DNA from: Fibrobacter intestinalis
GTDB lineage: Bacteria > Fibrobacterota > Fibrobacteria > Fibrobacterales > Fibrobacteraceae
Direction: 5' to 3'
Length of the DNA: 64,000 bases
Assembly (NCBI RefSeq): GCF_900167415.1
Contig: NZ_FUWU01000001.1
Coordinates: forward strand, 1-64,000
This document shows positions 17,050-26,419 of this stretch, one piece after another. The notes below the pieces were generated by a model that saw only the letters and a list, made by a program, of their open reading frames with translations, was not told the origin of the DNA and ran no database searches. Position numbers and translations under genes: made by a program. How positions within the stretch are numbered: position 1 is the stretch's first letter; each line of letters starts with the position of its first letter.

Positions 17050-18227
17050 GCGTTCCTCGCCAAAACCAAAGATACATTGCAACCGCCAAAACCAAAAGAG
17101 TTGCTCATGCAAATATTGAGTTTTTCGGCACGTTCCCCTAAAGAAACCAGATGAATCTGGGGTATGGACAAATCTCGTTCACCGTCAAAATAATGTACAG
17201 GCAATTCCCGATTCGGATTTTCGTCTGAAAGAGCAAGGCAGCAAAATGCCGCTTCCAGCGCTCCCGATGCGCCTAAAGTGTGACCGGTCAATCCCTTGGT
17301 AGAACTCGATTTCGTATTATCACCGAAAACACGATGAACTGCAACGCTTTCCATAGCATCGTTTAGTTTTGTTCCCGTCCCATGCAAATTGATATAATCC
17401 ACATCTTTTGCTGAAATTTGAGCGTCTTTCAACGCTTTTAGAATAGCTTGCACGGCGCCTTCGCCATCGGCTCTTGGGGCAGTAACATGATCCGCGTCGG
17501 AACTTTCGCCCATGCCGAGAATTTGAAATGGAGACGAATTCGCTTCCCGAGAGACCAAGAAAAAAGCAGCGGCGTCACCAATGGTAAGTCCAGAGCGATT
17601 CCTGCTGAACGGAATAGATGGCGTTGCGGAAACCGCTTCTAAAGAATCAAATCCAAGAACAACGGTTTGCGTTTGAATATCCACCCCGCCGACAATTGCG
17701 GCATCACAAAAGCCCGCTTCAATCCAATTTCTGGCGGAAACAAATGCACTTGCACTGGAAGCGCAAGCGGACGAATGGGTAAATATCGGGCCTGTAATCC
17801 CAAACCGTTTGGCCACATATTCTGCGGCAAAATCAGCCTGTTGTTTTTTCAATAAATAACCGTCTGGGTATTTTCCATTACTTTGAAAAAATGCTAAAGC
17901 GGAAAGGGACGATTCGGAGCCGTTATCGCTGGAACCGAGGAATACGCCAATTCGATGCGCTCCCCATTTCTGAATCCATTCGGCAACGGAACTTTCCAAA
18001 GAAACCAATGCTTTTTCAGAAAGTCGATTGACGTGATTATCGTAGAAAGAATCCGCCGTATGAGGAAGTTTGCTTTGCGGGATTTCTGCGACATAGCGTT
18101 TTTTTCCGCAGTATTCTTTTTGGATAAATTGCGGGGGTATTCCGTTTTTCAAAGCGTCCCAAATAGACTTTTTGTCCGCTCCCAAAGCACAAACGGCGGC
18201 AAAATCTTTGATGTAAAGAGGATTCAT
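17046..18227 (-). CDS. apeO: beta-ketoacyl-ACP synthase (ApeO-like)
   Basis: The 393-residue ketosynthase keeps all catalytic residues: C155 in SSACASSAS, H282 in NLHGTGTKLND, K311 and H316 in KGLTGHTLGASGA. The C terminus (NSFGFGGCNVSLVL) is standard. By position between the DUF3261-like lipoprotein gene and the dehydratase it corresponds to ApeO, the elongating ketosynthase that pairs with ApeC. The two proteins would come from different, convergent operons here. It overlaps both neighbours by four bases. Confidence 0.9.
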   Translation of the reverse strand: MNPLYIKDFAAVCALGADKKSIWDALKNGIPPQFIQKEYCGKKRYVAEIPQSKLPHTADSFYDNHVNRLSEKALVSLESSVAEWIQKWGAHRIGVFLGSSDNGSESSLSALAFFQSNGKYPDGYLLKKQQADFAAEYVAKRFGITGPIFTHSSACASSASAFVSARNWIEAGFCDAAIVGGVDIQTQTVVLGFDSLEAVSATPSIPFSRNRSGLTIGDAAAFFLVSREANSSPFQILGMGESSDADHVTAPRADGEGAVQAILKALKDAQISAKDVDYINLHGTGTKLNDAMESVAVHRVFGDNTKSSSTKGLTGHTLGASGALEAAFCCLALSDENPNRELPVHYFDGERDLSIPQIHLVSLGERAEKLNICMSNSFGFGGCNVSLVLARNA

Positions 18228-18856
18228 GGATTTCTTTCCTCCTGATTTTCGGATTCGATTTGATAACGATAATTTCGAATTTTATTTTCAAATCGGATTC
18301 TCCCTTTGGATTTTTCCATAACAAGAATTTCCGATTTTCCGTCAGATAGCGATCGCCGCAAACTTGAGCCTTCTTGCGATTCTCTAAAATGCAGACCTGC
18401 TTTTTGAAAATTTTCAGAAAGAATTTTGGCAGGATAGTAGCAAAATTGAACGTCAGCTATTACATATTCGGCTTTGACTTTATCGGAATCTATCCAGCGG
18501 CTGTTAAAAAAGACGGAATCTTGTGTATAAATTAATTCTGCAATAACATTTCCCATGGAACTGAAAAGCATTACATGAATGAGGGAATCATTCAATAGCA
18601 TCCAAGAATTTCCCGAAAATTTCTTATCGCCATAAGAACCGGTCATCTGCTGATTTTCTTCTATGGATATATTTGAAAATTTTGGAAGAATCAAATGGGC
18701 AAAGTGCGAATCGGAATAATAAATTTTTGTCGCCAAATGCGCAGAACGAGTCGTGCAGGAAATGAGTCCGCATACCACAAAAAGAAGAGCACAGCAGAAA
18801 ATAGTTCGCCATAAACGCATCAGATAAAAACTTAAAAAATTGTTGGCCGATGGCAA
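18224..18856 (-). CDS. apeN: outer-membrane lipoprotein of the APE cluster (DUF3261/ApeN-like)
   Basis: The 210-residue protein has a hydrophobic signal segment ending in a lipobox L-I-S-C. Its body has short strands with Trp and Tyr, such as GNSWMLLNDSLIHVMLFSS, resembling the DUF3261 lipoproteins of ape clusters that probably act with the LolA-like carrier. The start is uncertain. The TTG at 18856 has GAGGAAA upstream overlapping the apeM stop; an ATG 12 codons later (18820) lacks a ribosome site. Both keep the lipobox. Confidence 0.7.
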   Translation of the reverse strand: MPSANNFLSFYLMRLWRTIFCCALLFVVCGLISCTTRSAHLATKIYYSDSHFAHLILPKFSNISIEENQQMTGSYGDKKFSGNSWMLLNDSLIHVMLFSSMGNVIAELIYTQDSVFFNSRWIDSDKVKAEYVIADVQFCYYPAKILSENFQKAGLHFRESQEGSSLRRSLSDGKSEILVMEKSKGRIRFENKIRNYRYQIESENQEERNP

Positions 18857-18859
18857 TTG

Positions 18860-21154
18860 CTATTTCCTCGCAAAAGGAGAAAGGCACAAGCTTGCGGAAA
18901 TGCCGAGTAATACGGTAAGCCCCAAAATAGACACGGGCGCAAAGCTGCTTAAGGCAAGGGTTCCAAAAGAAATCAATGTCGTCAGCGTCGATAAAATCAC
19001 AGCAAATGCCGTTGAATTTAAATCATCGCCAGCTTCTTTGAAAAAAAGCGAATAGTCAATGCCAATGCCTAAAACGAGAATCAGTCCTGTGATAGCAAAG
19101 AAATTAACGGGAATCTCCATATAGCCAAACATCGACATGGTAAATAGGCAAGCTAGTATCGGTGCCCGTACAATTCGTAGAGAATCTTTCCAGGTATAGA
19201 CGAATGACAGAATAAAAAATACAGAAAAATAGGCAAAAGCGACTAGAGCTAAAGCCGTCATGGAAAGTTCTGTTAAAGCGTGATTCACCGTTTCCATTTT
19301 ATTGACCGCATAAATTCCCTCGTCAGGACTGGCAAATGAGTCTGCACAAAATTCTTTTGTTGCATGCAAAGGCAAAACCGCACTGTAATAAGAACTATCC
19401 AATTGGCCAATCCACAACATATCTCGGAAATTTTCAAATTGTTGCGGCAGTTGTTTTTCTAAATCGGTTTGAATAGCAGGATATTCCAGCTGTTGCCTTT
19501 TGGGAATTTTCATTGCTTTTTTCAAAGCGGCATAACGAATGGGAAGGGAACGCCGCAAAGCGGAATCCAGTTGCCGTTGGCGATGAGCTGACGGAGCGAA
19601 ATCGGAAAAAGCTAAAACCGATTCGATAAGAGAATCTTTTTGCGCGGTCCAAAGGCGTTCTTTTAGATTCTCTTCTTTCTGTAAAACGTCTTCAATAGAA
19701 TTGCCTCGCACGATAAAATAATGCGGAGAAATTCCCGAGTTCATCCACTTCGCTATTTTGATTTCACTTTTTTCTAAATCCGGAGCAATTTTGTATAACG
19801 TGCGAAGATCTGTTTGCAGATTTAGTTTAAAAAATCCAGGAAGCAGGAGTCCTAAAAGAACTGCGAAAACAATATAACGTACCTTTCGAGGAATGGATTC
19901 CGCTTTAGAATATCCCTTTAAAGCGAGTTGAATTATTACAGGAGGATTTTGATTTCGCTTTTCTAGTTTCCGAGAAATAATGGGGAATATTAGAAGAACG
20001 GAAAGCAAGGCACTTGCCAAGCCGACCATTGAAAAAAATGCCATCTGCCGAAGTACGGGAAAGTTCACGATCATCAAAGCGATGTAACTCAGTTCCGTTG
20101 TCATAAATCCGAGTAGAATACTTTTGATTTGAAAGTTCCTATCGGCAAAATGATGCAGCGCGTAATCGATGCTCACTCCGATAACGCTTGTGCCAAAGAC
20201 AAAAGTGAAAATATGAATTTCATGGAATGTCGCCAAAGTCGCACCAATTGCCGCAAGAATGGCTACGACAATTGAAACTAAAATGGAAAGAATCGGAAGA
20301 GGAGAGCGGAAGGCTAAAAGAAGCAACAGCAGCACCGCAACCCCAGAAATACCAGAAATCCAAGCGACTTCTCTTTGGGCTTTTTGGGAACTGGAGTAGC
20401 TATGAAATGGAACCCCTGAACATTCAAATGATAGGTTCGGGTGAGCCTTTTGCAACAGAGCCATTTTATCTTCTAGCAGAGAAATAATGTGTCCGTCGGA
20501 CGCCATATCCGAGGCATTCTGAAGCATTTTTGCGTTTACAAGTACATAAGTTTTTCCTGAATCTTCGACAGTCAGCATTCCTTCACGCAACGAGAGATTT
20601 CCGGAAAGTAAAGGATTTTTAAAAAGAAGCCGTTCCTGCGCATTTTGAGACAATAAATAGGGATCTTCTTGCAGGTGGCTCAGTGAACTTGTAGGAAGAG
20701 CTCCGAAGGTTCGGGAAAGCGCCCGATGATACAGATAATTTGCTCGAGCGGAATCGCTCATTTGCAGCAAAGACGGGTCTTGCAAGGCAAAACGATTTTT
20801 ATAAAAGAATTCTGAGAGTTCTCCTAGAGAATTGCTGTCGATGAGCCACGTAGCCGATTCGATCTGTTGGCTTTCCGAAAGCATTTTCCCGATTTCATTT
20901 GCTGCAGCCTTGGCTACGGAAAAATCAGAATCGCCGACAAACAGGAGCAGCTGCGTCGCTGAACGCGAAGAAAATTCCGATTCTGCGTTTTGAAACTCTT
21001 GGCTTATATCGGATTTTGGCAATACGGAATACAAGCTCTTATCAATTTTCCAAGGATATGCCAAGACAACAGCAACAATCAAAGCGATGTGTAAAATCGC
21101 CCACAGGCCGATATGAAAAATTTGTTTCTTACTTTGCGGAATTTCTGAATTCAT
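18860..21154 (-). CDS. apeM: MMPL/RND-family lipid exporter (ApeM-like)
   Basis: The 764-residue membrane protein has the RND layout: one N-terminal membrane helix, a roughly 220-residue periplasmic loop, a group of five helices including GTSVIGVSIDYALHHF, a second large loop and a final group with VLGIGIDYSLFFKEAG. The two IDY(A/S)L motifs carry the proton-relay Asp typical of MMPL proteins such as those exporting mycobacterial lipids. It is expected to move the finished aryl-polyene lipid out of the inner membrane. It overlaps apeL by 26 bases and lies four bases from apeN. Confidence 0.88.
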   Translation of the reverse strand: MNSEIPQSKKQIFHIGLWAILHIALIVAVVLAYPWKIDKSLYSVLPKSDISQEFQNAESEFSSRSATQLLLFVGDSDFSVAKAAANEIGKMLSESQQIESATWLIDSNSLGELSEFFYKNRFALQDPSLLQMSDSARANYLYHRALSRTFGALPTSSLSHLQEDPYLLSQNAQERLLFKNPLLSGNLSLREGMLTVEDSGKTYVLVNAKMLQNASDMASDGHIISLLEDKMALLQKAHPNLSFECSGVPFHSYSSSQKAQREVAWISGISGVAVLLLLLLAFRSPLPILSILVSIVVAILAAIGATLATFHEIHIFTFVFGTSVIGVSIDYALHHFADRNFQIKSILLGFMTTELSYIALMIVNFPVLRQMAFFSMVGLASALLSVLLIFPIISRKLEKRNQNPPVIIQLALKGYSKAESIPRKVRYIVFAVLLGLLLPGFFKLNLQTDLRTLYKIAPDLEKSEIKIAKWMNSGISPHYFIVRGNSIEDVLQKEENLKERLWTAQKDSLIESVLAFSDFAPSAHRQRQLDSALRRSLPIRYAALKKAMKIPKRQQLEYPAIQTDLEKQLPQQFENFRDMLWIGQLDSSYYSAVLPLHATKEFCADSFASPDEGIYAVNKMETVNHALTELSMTALALVAFAYFSVFFILSFVYTWKDSLRIVRAPILACLFTMSMFGYMEIPVNFFAITGLILVLGIGIDYSLFFKEAGDDLNSTAFAVILSTLTTLISFGTLALSSFAPVSILGLTVLLGISASLCLSPFARK

Positions 21155-21725
21155 AGCTTAAAATATTTCCTTCTCCATCAAGCATTTCTACTTTTTCAAG
21201 ATTCTTTTGACCTTCCAACAAAATGGAAGCCAGCGCTTTTTGAATCATTTTTTCTTTGGGGCGCAAGCCGATTATCCATTTTTTCTTTTGAGTGACAAAA
21301 TAAATATCGAATTTTTGCTGAAGCGATTCTAAATTGCCATTAAAAATCGCTTGAACGGATGCTGCGATTTCGCGAAAAACTGCATTATTCGCCGCATTCA
21401 TTTCCACAGAGGTGCCGTCCGGAAAAACCTGGATCATTTTTTCTTTGGAGATTTCAGAACGTGACGCAAAGGGTTTTTCGACATTCAAAATAATGCCGTT
21501 TTTGCCAGAAATTAAAAAAGTGCCCGAAGATTCAAAGACGCGTTGAATTTTTTGTACAATCCGTTTTTGAATAAAGGAACCTTCTTGTTTTTTTACAGAA
21601 GAAAGAGTTTGTACAATTTCCGCAAATGCGGGCGAGTTAAAATCGGCAGGAGAATCCCATAAAGAATCTTTTGCAAAAAGAATTCCACTCCAAAAAAGAA
21701 AAATCGTGAAATATATTTTAACCAT
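21129..21725 (-). CDS. apeL: LolA-like outer-membrane carrier protein (ApeL-like)
   Basis: From the ATG at 21725 the protein is 198 residues with a Sec signal peptide ending near LFAKD. The mature part follows the LolA pattern: an early helix, a GSFIQKRI strand, a G-T-F-L-I-S-G-K-N-G-I-I strand, an exposed-Trp/Phe region and a repeated beta half-barrel. LolA-type proteins carry lipidated cargo across the periplasm; this cluster-linked form probably carries the polyene lipid from the exporter. The chosen ATG follows GAGAATGAAA and overlaps the thioesterase stop. Confidence 0.82.
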   Translation of the reverse strand: MVKIYFTIFLFWSGILFAKDSLWDSPADFNSPAFAEIVQTLSSVKKQEGSFIQKRIVQKIQRVFESSGTFLISGKNGIILNVEKPFASRSEISKEKMIQVFPDGTSVEMNAANNAVFREIAASVQAIFNGNLESLQQKFDIYFVTQKKKWIIGLRPKEKMIQKALASILLEGQKNLEKVEMLDGEGNILSYEFRNSAK

Positions 21726-22155
21726 TTTCATTCTCGGCGAGATATTTTTCAATTCGCTCTACAAAATCGCGCGGAGAACCAATCATGGATTCATGCGTTT
21801 TAAGATTTACCGCCATTTGAGTACTTTCCGCTTTGGTGATGACTTTGCCAGTTTCTACATCCATGAAACGATAGCGGATTTTTAAGCAAACGTCGTATTC
21901 GACAAGGGTCGCTTCTATGCGGACCTTTTGCATAAAACGAAGCGGTCGAATGTATTTGATATGCAGCTGCACAACGGGCCAAACATAACCCGCTTTTTCC
22001 ATTTCAAAATAATCATAATGGATTTTATCCAAAAGAGCGCAACGCGCTGTTTCCATATATTTTACATAATTGCCGTGCCAAGCGACATTCATCGGATCCA
22101 AATCGTAAAATTGAATCTGTATTTCGGCACTTGCTGTGATTGTTCTGGAGTTCAC
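21718..22155 (-). CDS. apeK: acyl thioesterase, hotdog fold (ApeK-like)
   Basis: The 145-residue 4HBT-type protein has the signature F-Y-D-L-D-P-M-N-V-A-W-H-G-N-Y-V-K-Y, with the catalytic Asp in YDLD. It would release or proofread acyl-ACP or aryl thioesters in the aryl-polyene pathway. A GTG at 22155 overlaps the upstream stop as GTGA and has AAGGAG seven bases upstream. That makes it more likely than the ATG at 22176, which would place its own ribosome site inside the reading frame. Confidence 0.85.
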   Translation of the reverse strand: MNSRTITASAEIQIQFYDLDPMNVAWHGNYVKYMETARCALLDKIHYDYFEMEKAGYVWPVVQLHIKYIRPLRFMQKVRIEATLVEYDVCLKIRYRFMDVETGKVITKAESTQMAVNLKTHESMIGSPRDFVERIEKYLAENENG

Positions 22156-23114
22156 GACAATTCTCCTTTTGACCAAAAATTGTAAAAATTATACCACTGA
22201 TATGGATGCTGCAAACAGAAGCGTTCTAGATGCGAAGTAAATTCGGCAGCCAATTCCGCGATTTTCTTTTTTTGTTCCGAACGCTTTCCCGTCCAAGTTA
22301 CGGACGAATGAATAACGTGAAATTCATAGGGCGACGTGATATCTAAATCTTTTTTACGAAAAGCAAAAATAAAGTACACGGGAGCTTTTAAAACACAGGC
22401 AAGAGTGAATGCGCCTTCGGGAAATGCTGCGTTTTCTCCTAAAAACGGCAAGGAAATTTGGCGTTTTTCAAAATGAGACGACGTTCTGTCCCCGGCAATA
22501 GCTATCAGATTTCCTGAAACGATTTTTTCATGCATAGCGATTACGGAATCGGGGCCGATTGTATTGGCATCAAAAGCGTTCTTCATCAACGATGGATTTA
22601 ATTTGTGCAGAATCGTATTGAACTTTCGGGTTCCCGAAAAATCAACAACAGGGAAAACCTGAAAAATGCGATGGGTATGTTCTTTGCGAAATCCCGTCAA
22701 GGAACGTATAGCCTCAATGTTTCCCAAATGCGAACACAAAACAAATGCGCCTTCTCCAGAATCCAAAGATTCGATAAGTTTATTAACATCATCGTTTTGC
22801 GTTTCCAATTCCGACAAATTTATTTTGCCCGCCCAACCTCGAATTTTTTCCACCATCGACAAAGCAAACGCCAATATGTGACGATACACAGCAAAATGCG
22901 GAACTTTTTGATTTCGCATGGCAAATACGTGTTCCAAGTAAAGGCGAGAACGTTTTCGGACGGGAGATGCTCCCAAATAAAAAAAGAAGACGATGACTGC
23001 GGCAAAACATTCTATCCATTTCAGAGGCAAGTGAATGGCTGCCCAAAGCATAAACTGAAACTTCCATTCGGCATTCTCCGTTTCCTTTATTTGAAACCAA
23101 TGTTCGTTTGCCAT
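22152..23114 (-). CDS. lysophospholipid acyltransferase of the LpxL/HtrB type (part of ApeJ function)
   Basis: The 320-residue protein has the LpxL/HtrB family layout: an N-terminal membrane anchor, the catalytic CSHLGNIEA motif (H-x4-E), an I-A-G-D-R block and a LPFLGENAAFPEGAF substrate segment. It probably acylates the carbohydrate or glycerol part of the aryl-polyene lipid. In E. coli ape clusters a glycosyltransferase and an acyltransferase are joined in ApeJ; here they are two genes separated by three bases. It starts at 23114. Confidence 0.85.
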   Translation of the reverse strand: MANEHWFQIKETENAEWKFQFMLWAAIHLPLKWIECFAAVIVFFFYLGASPVRKRSRLYLEHVFAMRNQKVPHFAVYRHILAFALSMVEKIRGWAGKINLSELETQNDDVNKLIESLDSGEGAFVLCSHLGNIEAIRSLTGFRKEHTHRIFQVFPVVDFSGTRKFNTILHKLNPSLMKNAFDANTIGPDSVIAMHEKIVSGNLIAIAGDRTSSHFEKRQISLPFLGENAAFPEGAFTLACVLKAPVYFIFAFRKKDLDITSPYEFHVIHSSVTWTGKRSEQKKKIAELAAEFTSHLERFCLQHPYQWYNFYNFWSKGELS

Positions 23115-23117
23115 TAT

Positions 23118-23864
23118 TTACTTTTTGCCTCTTGCACTTTTGCGCTTTAGTAATTTAGGCAATCGGAGAAGCATTCCAAAACAAAGTCGTGTATGTAAGC
23201 GGGAAATTTCTACGTTGTCTCGCCACATTCGAAAATTGGATACGCCGTCTTTGGGATAAATTACTTGGATGGGATAAAAATACATACGGACTCCCGCCCA
23301 AGAAAGCCGCACCAGAATTTCAATATCAAAACCCATTCGGAATGTTTGAATCTGCTTCAAAATCGGTTCGGTGAGCCAAAGCGGGTACACGCGAAAGCCG
23401 CACATGGCGTCGGGAACAGCAAAAGAAAGCGTCTCTATCGACACCCAAAAATTCGTGATTTTACGACCGATTTTTCGCCCTTTGGGAGCAGAATCGTCAT
23501 ATTGAGGGAAACCGCCGACAAGACAATCCAAATGCTTTTGAGAAGCTTTTAAAAAGAACGGAATGGCTTCGGGATTATGTTGCCCATCGGCGTCGATTTG
23601 CAATGCGTGAGAATATCCGGTACGATAAGCTTCTCGAAGCCCGGCACAAACAGCGGCTCCTTTGCCTCCGTTTTTCGCAAGCGATATCAAGGAAATTCGA
23701 GAATCGCTTTGGGCGATTTTTTGTAGTATCTGCAATTCTTCAGCGGAATTTCCGTCATCCACCAAAATAATGGGAAGATTCTGCGCCAATAATTTTTGTA
23801 TCACCGGACGCACCGCATCGGTGTGGCGAAAGATGGGTATCACAGCGCAAGGTTTGAATTCCAT
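23118..23864 (-). CDS. family 2 glycosyltransferase (part of ApeJ function)
   Basis: The 248-residue protein is a GT-A fold transferase. V-D-D-G-N at 35-39 and the metal-binding DADGQHNPEA at 91-100 match dolichol-phosphate-mannose-synthase-like GT2 enzymes. GGKGAAVCAGL (66-76) is also typical. A hydrophobic C-terminal region ends in a Lys/Arg-rich tail. It likely glycosylates the lipid carrier of the aryl-polyene. Its ATG shares an A with the stop of the fused gene upstream (TAATG). Confidence 0.88.
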   Translation of the reverse strand: MEFKPCAVIPIFRHTDAVRPVIQKLLAQNLPIILVDDGNSAEELQILQKIAQSDSRISLISLAKNGGKGAAVCAGLREAYRTGYSHALQIDADGQHNPEAIPFFLKASQKHLDCLVGGFPQYDDSAPKGRKIGRKITNFWVSIETLSFAVPDAMCGFRVYPLWLTEPILKQIQTFRMGFDIEILVRLSWAGVRMYFYPIQVIYPKDGVSNFRMWRDNVEISRLHTRLCFGMLLRLPKLLKRKSARGKK

Positions 23865-26158
23865 TATGGAGCCTTTTTCAAAAGAATCGATCCCGAAGCG
23901 TGAACCGTTTCTCCATTGGCGATCCGAAATGACATCTTTCCCAATTCCGGAGAATACGATTCTTCAAAAGTAATAGGTGTATCTGGGAGAATAGGACTTG
24001 TAAATTTCGTTCGAGAAATGCGATCTATTTCGCTGGGCAGTTGGAAAAACGCGCGAAAAAATCGCAACGCCAAATCGATTTGAACGACTGCAGGCAATAA
24101 TTTGAAATGAGGAAAATGCCCATCATAATAATCGCTTGTATTTGGCACGACAATTTTAACCGCCAGCCGATTACCGTTTTGAAAGAAACGGAGTATTTTG
24201 AAATTCGGGTCTTCTGGCAAAGCGAACAGCTTTTGAATGTCGCGCGTTTTCACTTTTCCCATCACATCTTGCGGCAATTCTTCCAAGTAGCGCCACTTTT
24301 TGGGAGTCACCGTATTCTCTAGGAAATTGGACAGGTAATTGCGAAAATAGGCATTGATTTCTTTTTTGGGCGTTTCCGCAAACTTTAACGTTCCCGTTTC
24401 GTTTAAAACCAGAGCAGCTGCCAGAAATTGACGCTTTCCCGCCATCGGAACAACTCGCACATCTCGGACCAACTTGGTTTCGCGCAAACGGTTTTCCACC
24501 TCCAAAAGCGATATGCGCTTTTCTTCAATTTTCACAATGGAATCCGCTCTGCCGAGCAGCGAGAAAGTTCCGTCCGATTCTATTTTTCCCAAATCGCCTG
24601 TAACAAACCCTTCTGGCTCCGTATAGGAAGAAAGTATTTTCAAACGTCCATCCTCTTCCAGCGTGATTTGATTTGTCGGAATCGGTGTCCATAAAGGAGT
24701 AATTTGAATGCGGCGAGTCGCTATGGCACCGGCTTCTGTGCAACCATAAATTTCTTGCACTCCATTTCCCGAAAGCTCTTCGACTTGATGGGCGACTTCA
24801 TCGGGAAGCACTCCGCCCGCCGACAGCCAAAACGGTTTTTTCTTAAAGGCCAGCTTGGTTCGATTGGCAACCAAACGTTTTAAAAATGCGGGACTTGCCA
24901 CAATTACTGCGGGATCTGCTAAAATTTGTTCCAGCTCTTCGGGAAATTCAAATCGCGTTTGACGAATAGGAAGTCCTGCGGAAAACGGAACAAAAACCGA
25001 GAAAGCGAGTCCGTAAATATGATGGTGATTTACCGTCGAATAAAAGTTACAATGAGAAAAAGAGGACGCAAATCTGCCAGCGAGAGCATCGGCTTCATTT
25101 TCAAATTGAGCTGCGGTTTTTGGAATTTCTTTAGGAACGCCCGTCGTGCCAGAAGTATAGAGTGCCGCCTGCGCTTTTTGCGCATTAAAGGTTTGCCAAG
25201 GAATTTGAGCGGAAAACCGTTCCAGCACTTGCGGGATTTGCAAAGAATTTTCTTCGCCGGCATCGTTTAAAAATCCGACATTCGGCTTCCGAATTTCTCG
25301 AATAAATTCCTTCTGCCGATTAGCCGTAAACAAAATTTTCTTTTGACTTTGAAAAAGCGCAAAGATAGCAACGAGTAGGTGGTAGGTATCTTCAACATTT
25401 AAAATCCAAGAATCGTAAGATTCCTGTGAAATGGCACCTCGCAATTTGGAAACGTCTTCTTTGAACATCTTCCATGTTTTGCATACAGATGACAGGCCGG
25501 AACCGCGAAAGCACACGACAGAATCGTCCGGTCGAGAATTCGCCTGTATTTGGGAGAACGAGATGTAAGATTGCAATGAGCCTTGTTTCATTTTTCGCAC
25601 TCCATATTCTACGGCAAAAAGGATTCCCATCAAAATATAGGAAATAAAACCGTTATAAAGAGCCCACCATTTTTCATCGGAGGCAAGAACGGTCCAAAGG
25701 GCGATGGCTCCGTTTATGCAAAAAAAAATACACCAGACGATGGTGACTTTTTGACAATAACGCTCTATGGGAATTCGGTCAGCAATACGGAGAATTCGCT
25801 TGTCCGCAAAAGTCGCCAGTCGAAATACGAGATTCGTTTTAGAAAAAAGAGTTGCTCCAAAAAGACAAAGCATCCCGCTATTTACCAAGACGGGATAGAA
25901 TAGAAGAAATTTTGCATTGTCTAAAGAAAACGTCAATATCCCACATAACAACAGAATGGTGGTGAAACCGATTTCTTTTACAGGAATGCTTGGATGTTTG
26001 TGCTGAGCAAATAAAAAAATACGAAGAGCCACTAAAAGCAGCAATAGCAATGCCAGTTTACGCGGGGAAAATTCCCCAAAACGGAGAGCGCAAAAAATGA
26101 GCACAGGATAAAGAACCAATACGATGGCGAAAAATATCCTGCCGACAAAGAAGTTCAT
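23864..26158 (-). CDS. fused membrane protein, AMP-dependent ligase and hotdog dehydratase (ApeG-ApeH-ApeI)
   Basis: The 764-residue protein joins three functions. Residues 1-192 are a membrane domain with about six to eight helices, like the COG4648 proteins found in ape clusters (ApeG). Residues about 200-625 are an adenylate-forming ligase: TSGTTGVPK at 335-343, EIYGCTEAG, the GDLGK region and a C-terminal lysine region (MGKVKTRD); it would load an aryl acid onto an ACP (ApeH). Residues about 630-764 are a hotdog dehydratase with YYDGHFPHFKLLPAVVQ, H681 being the likely catalytic His (ApeI). In E. coli ape these are separate genes. It shares TAATG overlaps with both neighbours. Confidence 0.85.
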   Translation of the reverse strand: MNFFVGRIFFAIVLVLYPVLIFCALRFGEFSPRKLALLLLLLVALRIFLFAQHKHPSIPVKEIGFTTILLLCGILTFSLDNAKFLLFYPVLVNSGMLCLFGATLFSKTNLVFRLATFADKRILRIADRIPIERYCQKVTIVWCIFFCINGAIALWTVLASDEKWWALYNGFISYILMGILFAVEYGVRKMKQGSLQSYISFSQIQANSRPDDSVVCFRGSGLSSVCKTWKMFKEDVSKLRGAISQESYDSWILNVEDTYHLLVAIFALFQSQKKILFTANRQKEFIREIRKPNVGFLNDAGEENSLQIPQVLERFSAQIPWQTFNAQKAQAALYTSGTTGVPKEIPKTAAQFENEADALAGRFASSFSHCNFYSTVNHHHIYGLAFSVFVPFSAGLPIRQTRFEFPEELEQILADPAVIVASPAFLKRLVANRTKLAFKKKPFWLSAGGVLPDEVAHQVEELSGNGVQEIYGCTEAGAIATRRIQITPLWTPIPTNQITLEEDGRLKILSSYTEPEGFVTGDLGKIESDGTFSLLGRADSIVKIEEKRISLLEVENRLRETKLVRDVRVVPMAGKRQFLAAALVLNETGTLKFAETPKKEINAYFRNYLSNFLENTVTPKKWRYLEELPQDVMGKVKTRDIQKLFALPEDPNFKILRFFQNGNRLAVKIVVPNTSDYYDGHFPHFKLLPAVVQIDLALRFFRAFFQLPSEIDRISRTKFTSPILPDTPITFEESYSPELGKMSFRIANGETVHASGSILLKKAP

Positions 26159-26415
26159 TACTTGTCTTTTGTTTCTTGCGTCAATTCGTAAACGCCATCG
26201 ACAACATCTTGTAGAGTGCGCATTTGCTTGAACACTTCGGGATCTACATTTCTGGGAATATATTGTTTCAGTTTAACAATCAAATCCACGGCATCGATGC
26301 TGTCGAGATTCAGGTCTTCATAAAGGCGAGCTTCCGGAACGACTTTCGCAGCGTCCATTTCAAAATCATTTACTAAAGCGTTGCGAATTTTTTCGTAAAT
26401 CTGCTGTTTGTCCAT
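26158..26415 (-). CDS. apeF: acyl carrier protein (ApeF-like)
   Basis: The 85-residue protein carries the phosphopantetheine site D-L-N-L-D-S-I-D-A-V with Ser39, inside a typical four-helix ACP with acidic helix two. The ATG at 26415 has AAGGA upstream; longer frames run into the other ACP gene. It holds the aryl starter or elongating polyene as a thioester. It is one of two ACPs, as in all aryl-polyene clusters. Confidence 0.9.
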   Translation of the reverse strand: MDKQQIYEKIRNALVNDFEMDAAKVVPEARLYEDLNLDSIDAVDLIVKLKQYIPRNVDPEVFKQMRTLQDVVDGVYELTQETKDK

Positions 26416-26419
26416 AACA

